From the NCBI GenBank assembly GCA_965249045.1, contig OZ252213.1, positions 496,001 to 560,000 of the forward strand: DNA of 64,000 nucleotides, read 5' to 3'. The DNA comes from Nemesobacter sp965249045 (GTDB lineage Bacteria > Desulfobacterota_D > UBA1144 > Nemesobacterales > Nemesobacteraceae). Below are positions 1 through 8,154 of the stretch, in pieces. The position numbers were made by a program, and so were the translations under genes. Under the pieces are notes generated by a model. It did no database searches. It saw only the letters and a list, made by a program, of their open reading frames with translations, and was not told where the DNA came from. Each line of letters begins with the position of its first letter. The first letter of the stretch is position 1.

Positions 1-81
1 CCCCGAGATAAAGGAGCTTAAGCGCGCGGTGCGCGATATCGTCTGTCCCGACATGGATCTTGGTCATACGGATTCTGTTTG
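1..81 (+). CDS. C-terminal end of an unidentified protein (partial)
   Basis: Frame 1 is open from the window edge to a TGA at 79-81 and gives 26 residues ending GHTDSV. The peptide is charged and too short to identify. It lies upstream of leuA on the same strand. In related bacteria that slot is often filled by a branched-chain amino acid or phospholipid gene, but nothing here decides between them. Confidence 0.4.
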
Positions 82-112
82 AGAATTAAGCGCGCGCACG
101 GAGAAACTGTTT

Positions 113-141
113 TTGACAAGCCCGCCGGGCGCGTGTAAATA
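113..141 (+). promoter_or_regulatory. Candidate sigma-70 promoter for leuA
   Basis: A perfect -35 box TTGACA (113-118) is followed after 17 bp by the weak -10 candidate TAAATA (136-141). The spacer holds a GC-rich palindrome around GCCCGCCGGGC. Transcription would start near 148, about 30 bases before the leuA ATG. The poor -10 keeps confidence low. Confidence 0.4.
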
Positions 142-177
142 CCTGCCTTTACGGTGGTTAAAAGAGAAGGCCCCAAG

Positions 178-1728
178 ATGCAAAACAACTACATACACAT
201 ATTCGACACCACGCTTCGAGACGGCGAGCAGGCCCCGGGCTGCAGCATGACCTCCGAGGAGAAGCTCAGGGTCGCCACTCAGCTCGAGCGTCTGGGAGTG
301 GACATAATAGAGGCGGGATTTCCCATATCCTCTGAAGAGGACTTCGAGTCGGTGAAGAAAATAGCGCAGAAGATAAAGGGCTGCCAGATAGCGGGACTCT
401 GCAGGGCAAGCTTCAAGGACATAGACCGCGGCTGGGAAGCCGTGCGGCACTCAGAGAGCCCGAGGATACACACCTTCATCGCCACCTCCGAAATACACCT
501 TAAGTACAAGTTAAGAAAAACAAGGGAGCAGGTCCTTGAGATGATAAGCGGCGCCGTAAAGCACGCTAGGAACTACACGGACAATGTAGAGTTCTCCTGC
601 GAGGACGCGACGCGCACGGATATCGACTATCTCTGCACCGCAGTCGACGTGGCTGTGCGCTCGGGAGCCACAACGATCAACATCCCCGACACCGTCGGGT
701 ACACGATTCCCGAGGAATTCGCTTACATAATTCATACGCTTGTGAAAAACGTCCCGAACCTGGATGACGTGATCCTGAGCGTTCACTGCCATAACGATCT
801 CGGCCTGGCTGTCGCGAATTCCCACGCGGCCATAAGCGAGGGGGCAAGGCAGGTAGAGTGCACGGTTAACGGCCTCGGGGAGAGGGCGGGTAACGCCTCG
901 CTTGAGGAAATAGTTATGGGCCTAAGCGTAAGAAGCGACAAAAAGCCCTACAGTTTCGGGGTAAACACGACCCAGATCTATCCCACTAGCAGGCTCGTTT
1001 CCCAAGTCACGGGGGTTAACGTGCAGCCGAACAAGGCTATAGTCGGCGCGAACGCCTTTGCCCACGAGGCGGGCATCCACCAGGACGGCGTGTTAAAGGA
1101 AAGCATCACCTACGAGATAATGACCCCGCAGGAAGTCGGGATCCCTTCTAACAAGATAGTGCTCGGCAAGCACTCGGGACGCCACGCGTTTCGGGACCGC
1201 TTGGAGGAATACGGCTACTCCTTGGAGCAGGAGGCTTTCGAAAATGCCTTCACGAAATTCAAGGCCCTTGCCGATAAGAAGAAATATGTTTTCGACGAGG
1301 ACATAGAGGCCCTTATAAACCAGGAGTTTCTGCGGTCCTCTGATTACTACGAGTTTGTGGCGACGAGCTACTCCGGCGGAACGGACACATCGCCCGAGGC
1401 AAGCGTCACGATTACAGCGGGAGGAGAGGAAGAGGTCTCGGTTTCCGAGACGGGCTCGGGGCCGGTAGACGCGATTTTCAAGGCGGTTAAGAAGGCAACG
1501 GGGCTTGACCCCAGGCTTGAGAATTTTTCGGTTTCCTCGATAACGGGCGGAACCGACGCACAGGGAGAGGTTACGGTCAGGATATCTGATGAGGGAGTGA
1601 TATCGCAGGGCCAGGGAGTGGATACGGATATTTCAGTCGCGAGCGCGAAGGCTTTTGTAAGCGCGCTTAACAGGCTTCGCTGGAGAAAGGAGCATCCGCG
1701 CAGGGGCTCTGAACTCAAGGGAATTTAG
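178..1728 (+). CDS. leuA: 2-isopropylmalate synthase
   Basis: Condenses acetyl-CoA with 2-oxoisovalerate, the first committed step of leucine synthesis. The 516-residue protein starts with the family signature FDTTLRDGEQAPG. It then has the TIM-barrel residues HCHNDLGLA and the NGLGERAGNA segment typical of LeuA, and ends in the regulatory LeuA dimer domain (roughly residues 380-510) that binds leucine for feedback inhibition. Length matches the long LeuA type. ATG 178 was chosen over the in-frame GTG at 154 because AGAGAAGG lies just upstream and homology starts there. No other leu gene is in the window. Confidence 0.97.
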   Translation: MQNNYIHIFDTTLRDGEQAPGCSMTSEEKLRVATQLERLGVDIIEAGFPISSEEDFESVKKIAQKIKGCQIAGLCRASFKDIDRGWEAVRHSESPRIHTFIATSEIHLKYKLRKTREQVLEMISGAVKHARNYTDNVEFSCEDATRTDIDYLCTAVDVAVRSGATTINIPDTVGYTIPEEFAYIIHTLVKNVPNLDDVILSVHCHNDLGLAVANSHAAISEGARQVECTVNGLGERAGNASLEEIVMGLSVRSDKKPYSFGVNTTQIYPTSRLVSQVTGVNVQPNKAIVGANAFAHEAGIHQDGVLKESITYEIMTPQEVGIPSNKIVLGKHSGRHAFRDRLEEYGYSLEQEAFENAFTKFKALADKKKYVFDEDIEALINQEFLRSSDYYEFVATSYSGGTDTSPEASVTITAGGEEEVSVSETGSGPVDAIFKAVKKATGLDPRLENFSVSSITGGTDAQGEVTVRISDEGVISQGQGVDTDISVASAKAFVSALNRLRWRKEHPRRGSELKGI

Positions 1729-2092
1729 CGTGGTTCGGATCGTGCAGGGACCCGAAGCTCAGGCGGGTGGATATCCGTGAAATGCGTTTGCGGGTCGGGG
1801 TTCTGATCTTGCTTCAAAGGGCTGTTCTCACGCGACTGAAGCAAAATGTGGCAGTGCTTGATTTGCCGGTGAGTTTCGGTTTTTATTAAATAGGTTGAAA
1901 TTCGGTTTTGTTAGTGTTATTGTTTGAGTTAGACGGGGGCTTTCTGTTTCCCCAGAAGCTGCTATTTTCCGAGGCGGTTATATTTAATGGAGTTGAAAAA
2001 ATATGTTGACACTTCAGTGTGTTTTCATGTAAATTAGTTAGCGATGATGTTAAGTTTTACTCGAAATACGGAAACAATTCATGAGGAGGTAA
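1729..2092. other. Intergenic region between leuA and the RTX lipoprotein gene
   Basis: No gene is evident in these 364 bases. An 8-bp perfect inverted repeat (1809-1816 with 1837-1844, TTGCTTCA/TGAAGCAA, 20-base loop) may be a weak stem-loop, but no T-run follows. The right half turns AT-rich and contains the promoter given separately. Confidence 0.5.
2006..2035 (+). promoter_or_regulatory. Candidate sigma-70 promoter for the RTX lipoprotein
   Basis: TTGACA at 2006-2011 is followed after 18 bp by TAAATT (2030-2035), with a TG just before it as in extended -10 promoters. It lies in an AT-rich stretch about 60 bases upstream of the start codon. Confidence 0.5.
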
Positions 2093-4303
2093 ATGAATAA
2101 GATGTTTAAATTTAACGGAATGCCTTATAAAAGATCAGGGCGCGCGGGGGGCAAGAGCGTGTCAATGATCGGCATGTTAGTACTTCTTCTGGCCGCGTTG
2201 TTGGTTCTTCCGTCATGCTTTGATGATGACGACGATGAGACAACGATGATGACGCCGCCGACAGACCTAATGTGTGAAGCTGGTATGGAGCCCAATGCCG
2301 CTGGCGATATGTGCGTGCTGGTTGCTACTCCGGCTAAATATTGTGGAGCTGATACGACGCTTAATGAAGAGACTAATAAGTGCGAGATAAATGACGATGT
2401 CAGGTATGAATGTGGAGCTGATACGACGCTTAATGAAGAGACTAATAAGTGCGAGATAAATGACGATGTCAGGTATGAAACAGTCAGGGAAGGAACAACC
2501 GCTATGGATCCCCATATGGCCGGTGACGACGACGACATGGTAAAGGGTACCGCCGAAGCCGATTTTATCGAAGGTGGGAAAGGCAAGGATATAATCAAAG
2601 GTATGGCCGGTAACGACACGATTGACGGCGGCCCCGGTAACGACACGATTGACGGCGGCCCCGATGACGACACGATTGACGGCGGCCCCGGTAACGACAC
2701 GATTGACGGCGGCGACAACGACGATGAGCTTATAGGCGGTTCCGGCAACAACGCGCTTGACGGCGGCGCCGGTGATGAGGATATCGTGATCTACCTGGGA
2801 GCTATGCAAGTAACAGTTGATCTGAGGACTGGTAAAGCCAGGGTTCAACATGAGACCGCTACCGACGGTGGCAACTACCTCTCATTAGAAGACAGCGTAG
2901 ATTCCGGAACGGGCGATGATACCTTGGCGAACATTGAGAATGTCAAGGGCACCCACGGCCCCGACAGAATAGACGGTAATAAAAAAGCAAACCTGCTTAA
3001 AGGTTTGGATGATGCCGATATAATCAATGGTCACGAAGGCGACGACACGATTATTCCGAACCGCCCGATGGTAGTCGATGGCGAAACACCCGATGACGGA
3101 GTTGACGTAGTTGACGGCGGCGCGGACTCGGACACGATAAGCTACGAGGGCGAGGCGGCCGCAAATGGCGTAACCATCGATCTTAACACTGACAGTGACG
3201 CTTTTGTAGAGGCGGTTATTGCCATGCCGGATGAGGATCCTCCTGTAGAGGCGGTTATTGCTTACATTCCGGCTACAGTCACCGGCGGTGCAGTTGACTG
3301 GATCAAGGTTGTAGATGAAGGCACGGAAGATGCTCCAAACGTACTCAGCACGATCGAGAATCTTAAGGGCGGCGCAGGCGTCGATATTCTCACCGGTGAT
3401 ACCCGGGCCAACAGGATTTATGGCTTGGCTGGCGGCGACACGCTAAGGGGCGAAGCCGCAGATGCGGAGACCGGTAGTGGCGACATGCTGGACGGCGGCG
3501 CGGGCGCAGACACGCTTTACGGCGGCCCCGGCGGCGACACGCTCATAGGCGGCCCCGATGACGACACGCTGCTTGCCGGCGGCCCCGGCGACGATACTTA
3601 CGTGGTCGAAGTTGGTGACCCAGTTACAGTTACAGAGACTATGGGTGAAGGCATGGATACTCTGCGCTACGCGGTGCTGGCTGATGATCCCGCCACCGAT
3701 GATGTTGATGAAAGCAAGCTGGGCACTGGTCCGGTTACCACTCCTCCCAATGTTGAGACAGTTCTTGGCACGCCGAATGACGACGAGATAACTGCTGTTG
3801 TCGGCGGAGCGACCATTCTCGGCCGTGAAGGCGACGACGAGCTTAACGGCGGCACAGGCGAAGGCGTAGACACGCTTGTCGGCTGCACGGGTGAGAACAA
3901 GCTTAACGGCGGCGGTGGAAACGATATTTTCGGCGTTTTCAACGACGGAACTAACGCTGATACGATTGAGGATTTCACCACAGGCGAAGGCATGGCCGCA
4001 ACCGACGAGATTCATCTCAAGGGGTTTGAAGGAGCGACGCAGGATGATGTAGGATTCGCCTCGGTCCCGGTAGGCGATGTCGCCCGCGCGGCGGTTCAGG
4101 TAGACGGTGTTACTGTTGCCATAGTCAATTCTAGTGGATCTAATGAAATAGAGGGCGTAACTGCAGCTCCTGATGCAGATCCTCCCGTTGAGGCTAAATC
4201 TAAGGTGCAGGCGATAATAGACGCGCTTGGAAAGGACAACGCTAGCGGCCTGCCAGTCACCAGGCTGGTCGACTTCGTGGTCGAGAGGTGCAGTTCAAAC
4301 TAA
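2093..4303 (+). CDS. Secreted lipoprotein with RTX calcium-binding repeats
   Basis: A 736-residue acidic protein. Residues 22-41 form a hydrophobic signal ending in the lipobox LPSC with Cys42, so it is probably lipid-anchored. An acidic and Met/Thr-rich linker follows, then two exact copies of a 23-residue CGADTTL module. RTX nonapeptides of the GGxGNDTID type lie near residues 170-225, 460-505 and 580-625, with longer hemolysin-type spacers such as a VDLxTGxA strand between them. RTX repeats fold into a calcium-bound beta-roll. No type I exporter is nearby. AGGAGGT at 2084-2090 is very close to ATG 2093 and somewhat far from ATG 2102, so the exact start is uncertain. The function is unknown, perhaps surface adhesion. 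Confidence 0.8.
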   Translation: MNKMFKFNGMPYKRSGRAGGKSVSMIGMLVLLLAALLVLPSCFDDDDDETTMMTPPTDLMCEAGMEPNAAGDMCVLVATPAKYCGADTTLNEETNKCEINDDVRYECGADTTLNEETNKCEINDDVRYETVREGTTAMDPHMAGDDDDMVKGTAEADFIEGGKGKDIIKGMAGNDTIDGGPGNDTIDGGPDDDTIDGGPGNDTIDGGDNDDELIGGSGNNALDGGAGDEDIVIYLGAMQVTVDLRTGKARVQHETATDGGNYLSLEDSVDSGTGDDTLANIENVKGTHGPDRIDGNKKANLLKGLDDADIINGHEGDDTIIPNRPMVVDGETPDDGVDVVDGGADSDTISYEGEAAANGVTIDLNTDSDAFVEAVIAMPDEDPPVEAVIAYIPATVTGGAVDWIKVVDEGTEDAPNVLSTIENLKGGAGVDILTGDTRANRIYGLAGGDTLRGEAADAETGSGDMLDGGAGADTLYGGPGGDTLIGGPDDDTLLAGGPGDDTYVVEVGDPVTVTETMGEGMDTLRYAVLADDPATDDVDESKLGTGPVTTPPNVETVLGTPNDDEITAVVGGATILGREGDDELNGGTGEGVDTLVGCTGENKLNGGGGNDIFGVFNDGTNADTIEDFTTGEGMAATDEIHLKGFEGATQDDVGFASVPVGDVARAAVQVDGVTVAIVNSSGSNEIEGVTAAPDADPPVEAKSKVQAIIDALGKDNASGLPVTRLVDFVVERCSSN
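2342..2479 (+). repeat. Exact 69-bp tandem duplication inside the RTX gene
   Basis: Bases 2342-2410 and 2411-2479 are identical, encoding two successive 23-residue copies of a module with two cysteines (CGADTTL...NKC). Complete identity, including synonymous positions, indicates a recent duplication or active copy-number change. Confidence 0.95.
2609..2716 (+). repeat. Four tandem 27-bp RTX repeat units
   Basis: Units start at 2609, 2636, 2663 and 2690. Each encodes a nonapeptide of the form GNDTIDGGP, with a few substitutions in units 3 and 4. They form the densest part of the first RTX block. Confidence 0.9.
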
Positions 4304-4363
4304 ACTGGCGGACGGCTGGCGGTTTTCACTAGAAAAGCTGTCGGTTGACTGCTGAGATTAAAA

Positions 4364-4411
4364 GGCGCCGGACCGGTTATCTGATAAGGGTAATCGGTTC
4401 GGCGTTTTTTT
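4364..4411 (+). terminator. Rho-independent terminator after the RTX gene
   Basis: A long stem with arms at about 4366-4380 and 4390-4404 (GCCGGACCGGTTAT against GTAATCGGTTCGGC, with G-U pairs) is followed by seven T at 4405-4411. Confidence 0.8.
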
Positions 4412-4552
4412 GTTGGTGCTTTGCGGTGCGGGTTTCAGGTTTTGCTTTTTGGCCGCCCCGTGCGTTTCTGGAAAATATCCCGTCCCGATCTCTACTGCAG
4501 TCGCGGTCCGGTCTTTTCCGTTTCCTTGCGCCCTCCTAGTCCGCCGCAGGTC

Positions 4553-4582
4553 TTGCGGCGGTTCTCGGGAATCCAGTATAAT
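4553..4582 (+). promoter_or_regulatory. Candidate mutS promoter very close to the start codon
   Basis: TTGCGG (4553-4558) and a perfect TATAAT (4577-4582) are 18 bp apart. Transcription would begin around 4588-4590, only a few bases before the mutS ATG at 4593, so the message may be almost leaderless. Confidence 0.5.
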
Positions 4583-4592
4583 AGTTCCTTAC

Positions 4593-7196
4593 ATGAGTTC
4601 TAAGACTCCCCTTATGAACCAGTACCTAGGCGTAAAAAGGGAGTACCCGGACGCCATACTTCTTTTCAGGCTTGGGGACTTCTACGAGATGTTCTACGAC
4701 GACGCGAAGATTGCGTCGGAAATACTCGGCATAGCACTTACCTCAAGGGACCGTTCGAAGAAAAACCCGGTGCCGCTCTGCGGCGTTCCCTTCCACAGCG
4801 TGGAACCCCACATATCAAAGCTTCTCGGAAGCGGAAAGAAGGTGGCCATCTGCGAACAGGTGGGCGACCCGAAGCAAGCAAAGGGAATTGTAGACAGGAA
4901 GGTCGTGAGGGTTCTCACTCCAGGTGTCGTCCTGGATTCTGAAAACCTCGAGTCAAAAAGCAACAATTTCCTAGCGTGCGTTGCGGAAGAAGGAAACGGT
5001 TATGCGCTTTGCTTCTGCGATATCTCTACGGGGGAGTTTCGAACCTCTTTCTTTTCCTCGCCGCAGGACCTTCTCTCTGAGTTGGCGCACATCGGCCCGA
5101 GGGAAATACTTATCCCTGATTCTGGTGAGGATTCCCTCTGGCTTAAGTCCCAGCTCGACTCAAACCCTCGCACGCTCGTAACCAAGGTAGATTCCTGGAA
5201 ATGGGAGCCGCAGCGCTGCAGGGAAATCCTAAAAGACGGTTTTACGGTGCTTACCCTTGAAGCCCTCGAGATCGAGAAAAAACCCGGCTGCGTTTTGGCC
5301 TGCGGGGTGCTTTTTGATTACCTTCGGGAAACCCAGAGGGACTTCCTGCCGCAAATAGAGTTCCCAAGGTACTACGACACCGTCGACTACATGAAAATAG
5401 ACGAGTGGACCGCGAGGAACCTCGAGCTTAGAAGCTCAACCGAAGGATCCCTTAAGCAATCACTGCTAGGCGTAATGGACGAGACCCGATCGCCAATGGG
5501 CGCAAGGCTTCTTCGCCGCTGGATGAGCTATCCGCTGCTTTGTGTCGGGGAAATAAAAAAAAGACAGGATGCGGTGGCGGAACTGCTTGAGAATCCATCC
5601 GGAAGAGAGAGCCTCATGGGAGCGCTCCGGCAGACAGGCGACCTTGAGAGGCTTATACACAGGATCGAAACTCCTTCAGCCAGGCCCAGGGATATTGCTT
5701 CGCTTCGCGATTCCTCAGTTCACATAAAAAATCTCCGCGCCGCGATGGAGGACCTTAGCTCTGAAGCTCTCGCTTCACTTAGAGAGAGGATGGATGACTT
5801 CAGCGACCTCCGCGATTATCTGGAGAAGGCCCTTGTCGAGACCCCTCCCGTTTTCGCGCGGGAGGGAGGGGTGATAAGGGAAGGATTCTCCCCCGAGCTT
5901 GACCGGCTTCGAAAAATCCAGAGCGACGGGCGGAAATGGATATCGGAGCTTGAGGGCAGGGAGAGGAAGCGAACGGGCATAAACAACCTTAAAATCGGTT
6001 ACAACAGGGTGTTCGGCTATTACCTTGAGGTAACGAACTCAAGGCTCTCGCTTGTCCCTGAGGACTACTCAAGAAGACAGACCCTGGCGGGAAGCGAGCG
6101 CTTCACTTTGTCTGAGCTAAAGGAATACGAAGAGCAGATACTCACGGCCGCGGAGAAAATAACCGGGCTTGAAGCCTCGCTTTTCGAGGAGGTGCGCAAA
6201 AAAGCGGCCGCGGAGGCCCAGCGCGTCAAGACGACCGCGTCTGTGGTTGCGGAGACCGATGTTTTCTGCTCAATGGGCGAAATCGCCTCGCGCTACGGTT
6301 ACTGCGCACCGGAGTTTATCCCGCGTCCCGTGGTCGAGCTTCGCGACTGCCGCCACCCGGTGGTCGAGAGGATAAGCCTTGAGAGGGGTTTTGTGCCAAA
6401 CGACGTCACCCTCGATTCGGAAGCGGACCGTTTCATGATCATCACGGGGCCCAACATGGCGGGCAAGTCAACCCTCATAAGGCAGGTGGCGCTTATATCG
6501 CTTATGGCCCAGATGGGAAGCTTCGTTCCGGCCCGGGCGGCACGCCTCGGGATAGTCGACCGGATATTCTCAAGGGTCGGGGCGTCAGATAACCTCACGG
6601 CGGGGCGGTCAACCTTCATGGTCGAGATGGTGGAGACCGCGCACATACTGCAAAACGCCACCCCGAGGAGCCTTGTCATACTGGATGAGATCGGGCGGGG
6701 CACGAGCACCTTTGACGGGATGAGCATAGCGTGGGCGGTCTCTGAGTATCTCTACGACATGGGGCCCCTCACCCTTTTCGCTACCCACTACCATGAGCTC
6801 TCTAACCTTGCGGACGTAAAGCCCGGGGTCTGTAACTCAAACGTTGCCGTAAAGGAGGAGGGGGGAGAGATACTGTTTCTGCGGAAGCTTGTCCCCGGAG
6901 CCACGAGCCACAGCTACGGGATACAGGTGGCCCGGCTTGCCGGGGTTCCCCCCAAGGTTCTTAACTCGGCTAAAAAGGTTCTTTTCTCCCTTGAGAAGTT
7001 CAAGGCCTCCCTCTCCCAGTCGATGCTAGGCGGGCAGCTTCTTCTTTTCGACGCGGAGCCGGAGAGGGAATCTGAGGCTGAGTTTCAAAAGGAAGCTCTT
7101 TTAACCGAGGATCTCGCGTCCATGGATCCCATGAACATGACCCCAATGGAGGCGCTAGAGAAACTGGTGGAACTTTCTGAGAAAGCGAAAAAATAA
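4593..7196 (+). CDS. mutS: DNA mismatch repair protein MutS
   Basis: The mismatch-recognition ATPase of methyl-directed or nick-directed repair. The N-terminal GDFYEMF contains the Phe-x-Glu that stacks on the mismatch. Connector, lever and clamp domains follow. The ATPase has Walker A GPNMAGKST near residue 619, Walker B LDEIGRGTST, and the ATHYHEL switch motif. From ATG 4593 the protein is 867 residues, normal for MutS. The frame is open upstream to 4410, but that extra 61-residue stretch is not MutS-like and overlaps the terminator. No Shine-Dalgarno sequence precedes ATG 4593. The C-terminal PMEALEKLVELSEKAK resembles the usual MutS tail. Confidence 0.97.
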   Translation: MSSKTPLMNQYLGVKREYPDAILLFRLGDFYEMFYDDAKIASEILGIALTSRDRSKKNPVPLCGVPFHSVEPHISKLLGSGKKVAICEQVGDPKQAKGIVDRKVVRVLTPGVVLDSENLESKSNNFLACVAEEGNGYALCFCDISTGEFRTSFFSSPQDLLSELAHIGPREILIPDSGEDSLWLKSQLDSNPRTLVTKVDSWKWEPQRCREILKDGFTVLTLEALEIEKKPGCVLACGVLFDYLRETQRDFLPQIEFPRYYDTVDYMKIDEWTARNLELRSSTEGSLKQSLLGVMDETRSPMGARLLRRWMSYPLLCVGEIKKRQDAVAELLENPSGRESLMGALRQTGDLERLIHRIETPSARPRDIASLRDSSVHIKNLRAAMEDLSSEALASLRERMDDFSDLRDYLEKALVETPPVFAREGGVIREGFSPELDRLRKIQSDGRKWISELEGRERKRTGINNLKIGYNRVFGYYLEVTNSRLSLVPEDYSRRQTLAGSERFTLSELKEYEEQILTAAEKITGLEASLFEEVRKKAAAEAQRVKTTASVVAETDVFCSMGEIASRYGYCAPEFIPRPVVELRDCRHPVVERISLERGFVPNDVTLDSEADRFMIITGPNMAGKSTLIRQVALISLMAQMGSFVPARAARLGIVDRIFSRVGASDNLTAGRSTFMVEMVETAHILQNATPRSLVILDEIGRGTSTFDGMSIAWAVSEYLYDMGPLTLFATHYHELSNLADVKPGVCNSNVAVKEEGGEILFLRKLVPGATSHSYGIQVARLAGVPPKVLNSAKKVLFSLEKFKASLSQSMLGGQLLLFDAEPERESEAEFQKEALLTEDLASMDPMNMTPMEALEKLVELSEKAKK

Positions 7197-7297
7197 AATG
7201 TTAGAGGCCCGGACGGTATACAGGTAGCACTCTTTGCAAACTGAGCCAAAGTATTTACTATCTAACCAACATCACCTCCGTAGCAGGACGGCTTGTT

Positions 7298-7498
7298 ATG
7301 TCAACTGTAGAAGAAATAAAATCCGCCATTTCGGCTCTTTCCAAAGAGGAGTATATCCATCTGCGCGAGTGGCTCTCCGAGAGGGACTGGGAACAGTGGG
7401 ATAAAGAAATCGAAAAGGACTCAGCATCAGAAAAGCTCGACTTTTTGATGGAAGAGGCGGTCGCGGAGAAAAACCAGGGACGACTCAGTAAACTTTAG
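7298..7498 (+). CDS. Small antitoxin-like protein of a type II toxin-antitoxin pair
   Basis: A 66-residue acidic protein beginning MSTVEEIKSAISALSKEEY and containing LREWLSERDWEQWDKEIE. This pattern is typical of addiction-module proteins found just upstream of RelE/ParE-family toxins. Its TAG stop abuts the next ATG at 7499. The downstream reading frame is a broken toxin, so this is probably an orphaned antitoxin. No strong ribosome site is visible. Confidence 0.6.
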   Translation: MSTVEEIKSAISALSKEEYIHLREWLSERDWEQWDKEIEKDSASEKLDFLMEEAVAEKNQGRLSKL

Positions 7499-7708
7499 AT
7501 GCACAAAGCGACGAGCCGTTTCTGGTCCTGCTTGGAAGCTCTTCTGGAAGAAATAAGAGAATTAGCCCGTAAAAATTATGCTTTGCCGGAAAGCAATACT
7601 CGACATTCGATCTTACGGACGGTATTATTTACCTTAGCTAATCTGCCACGTGTAGAAGTAGTAACGAGGTCGTCGCGGCCAGCCCGCGGGCGGCCTCAGC
7701 TTTTTTAA
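7499..7708 (+). pseudogene. Degraded RelE/ParE-type toxin
   Basis: The first 35-40 residues (HKATSRFWSCLEAL, EEIRELARKNYAL) match the start of small RelE-like toxins, which usually run to 85-95 residues. After about residue 40 the similarity is lost and the frame runs into a GC-rich hairpin and T-run that form a transcription terminator. The toxin half of this locus is therefore probably inactive. The assignment is from remembered family patterns, so it is moderate. Confidence 0.5.
7666..7706 (+). terminator. Rho-independent terminator
   Basis: GAGG...GCGG (from 7666) pairs with CCGC...CCTC (ending 7697), with G-U pairs and one bulge. TTTTTT follows at 7701-7706. It lies within the broken toxin frame. 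Confidence 0.6.
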
Positions 7709-7753
7709 CCCCCTTACCGGCCGCCTTCGGGCCCTGTTTTTCCCCCCCATCCC

Positions 7754-7786
7754 TTGACACTCGCAAAAACGTGCTTACTTTATAAT
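7754..7786 (+). promoter_or_regulatory. groE operon promoter
   Basis: TTGACA at 7754-7759. TATAAT at 7781-7786 is an exact -10 but lies 21 bp away, while TACTTT at 7776-7781 gives a 16-bp spacing. The -10 region touches the CIRCE element, as in HrcA-repressed promoters. Confidence 0.6.
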
Positions 7787-7812
7787 TGGCACTTGGCAGA
7801 CAAGAGTGCCAG
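7786..7812 (+). promoter_or_regulatory. CIRCE heat-shock operator
   Basis: TTGGCACTT (7786-7794), nine bases, then GAGTGCCAG (7804-7812). This matches the CIRCE consensus TTAGCACTC-N9-GAGTGCTAA at most positions and keeps the exact spacing. CIRCE binds the HrcA repressor, so groESL is predicted to be heat-inducible through HrcA. No hrcA gene is in the window. Confidence 0.9.
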
Positions 7813-7847
7813 ACCAGCTTTAAAAAGTTAAAAAGGAGGTATATGAG

Positions 7848-8135
7848 ATGGGAATAAGACCGCTACATGACAAGGTCTTGATAAAGCGTCTTGATATGTC
7901 TGAGACGACAGAAGGGGGAATCATAATCCCCGACACCGCGGCTGAGAAACCCCAGCAGGCGGAGGTTGTTGCCGTAGGGAGGGGAAGGCTTCTCGAAAAC
8001 GGAGATCTTCTTCCGCTTGACGTTGAGCCCGGCGACAAGATTATTTTCGGAAAATACGGTGGAAGCGAAGTTTCGCACGGCGGCGAGGATTACCTGATTA
8101 TCCCCGAACACGAAATACTCGCGGTGATAGATTAA
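7848..8135 (+). CDS. groES: Co-chaperonin GroES
   Basis: A 95-residue protein starting MGIRPLHDKVLIKRLD with the mobile-loop region ETTEGGIIIPDTA, the standard GroES pattern. It caps the GroEL ring. A strong ribosome site AAGGAGGT (7833-7840) precedes the ATG. It is co-transcribed with groEL 19 bp downstream under the CIRCE promoter. Confidence 0.98.
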   Translation: MGIRPLHDKVLIKRLDMSETTEGGIIIPDTAAEKPQQAEVVAVGRGRLLENGDLLPLDVEPGDKIIFGKYGGSEVSHGGEDYLIIPEHEILAVID

Positions 8136-8154
8136 CCAAGGAGGAAGTAATAAG

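Noticed and set aside
2609..2716. Short regular repeats considered as a CRISPR-like array
   Set aside because: Units are contiguous without spacers and encode RTX nonapeptides.
2125..2851. Long antisense frames across the RTX repeats
   Set aside because: They arise from the 27-bp repeat periodicity and low-complexity codons; the plus-strand lipoprotein explains the region.
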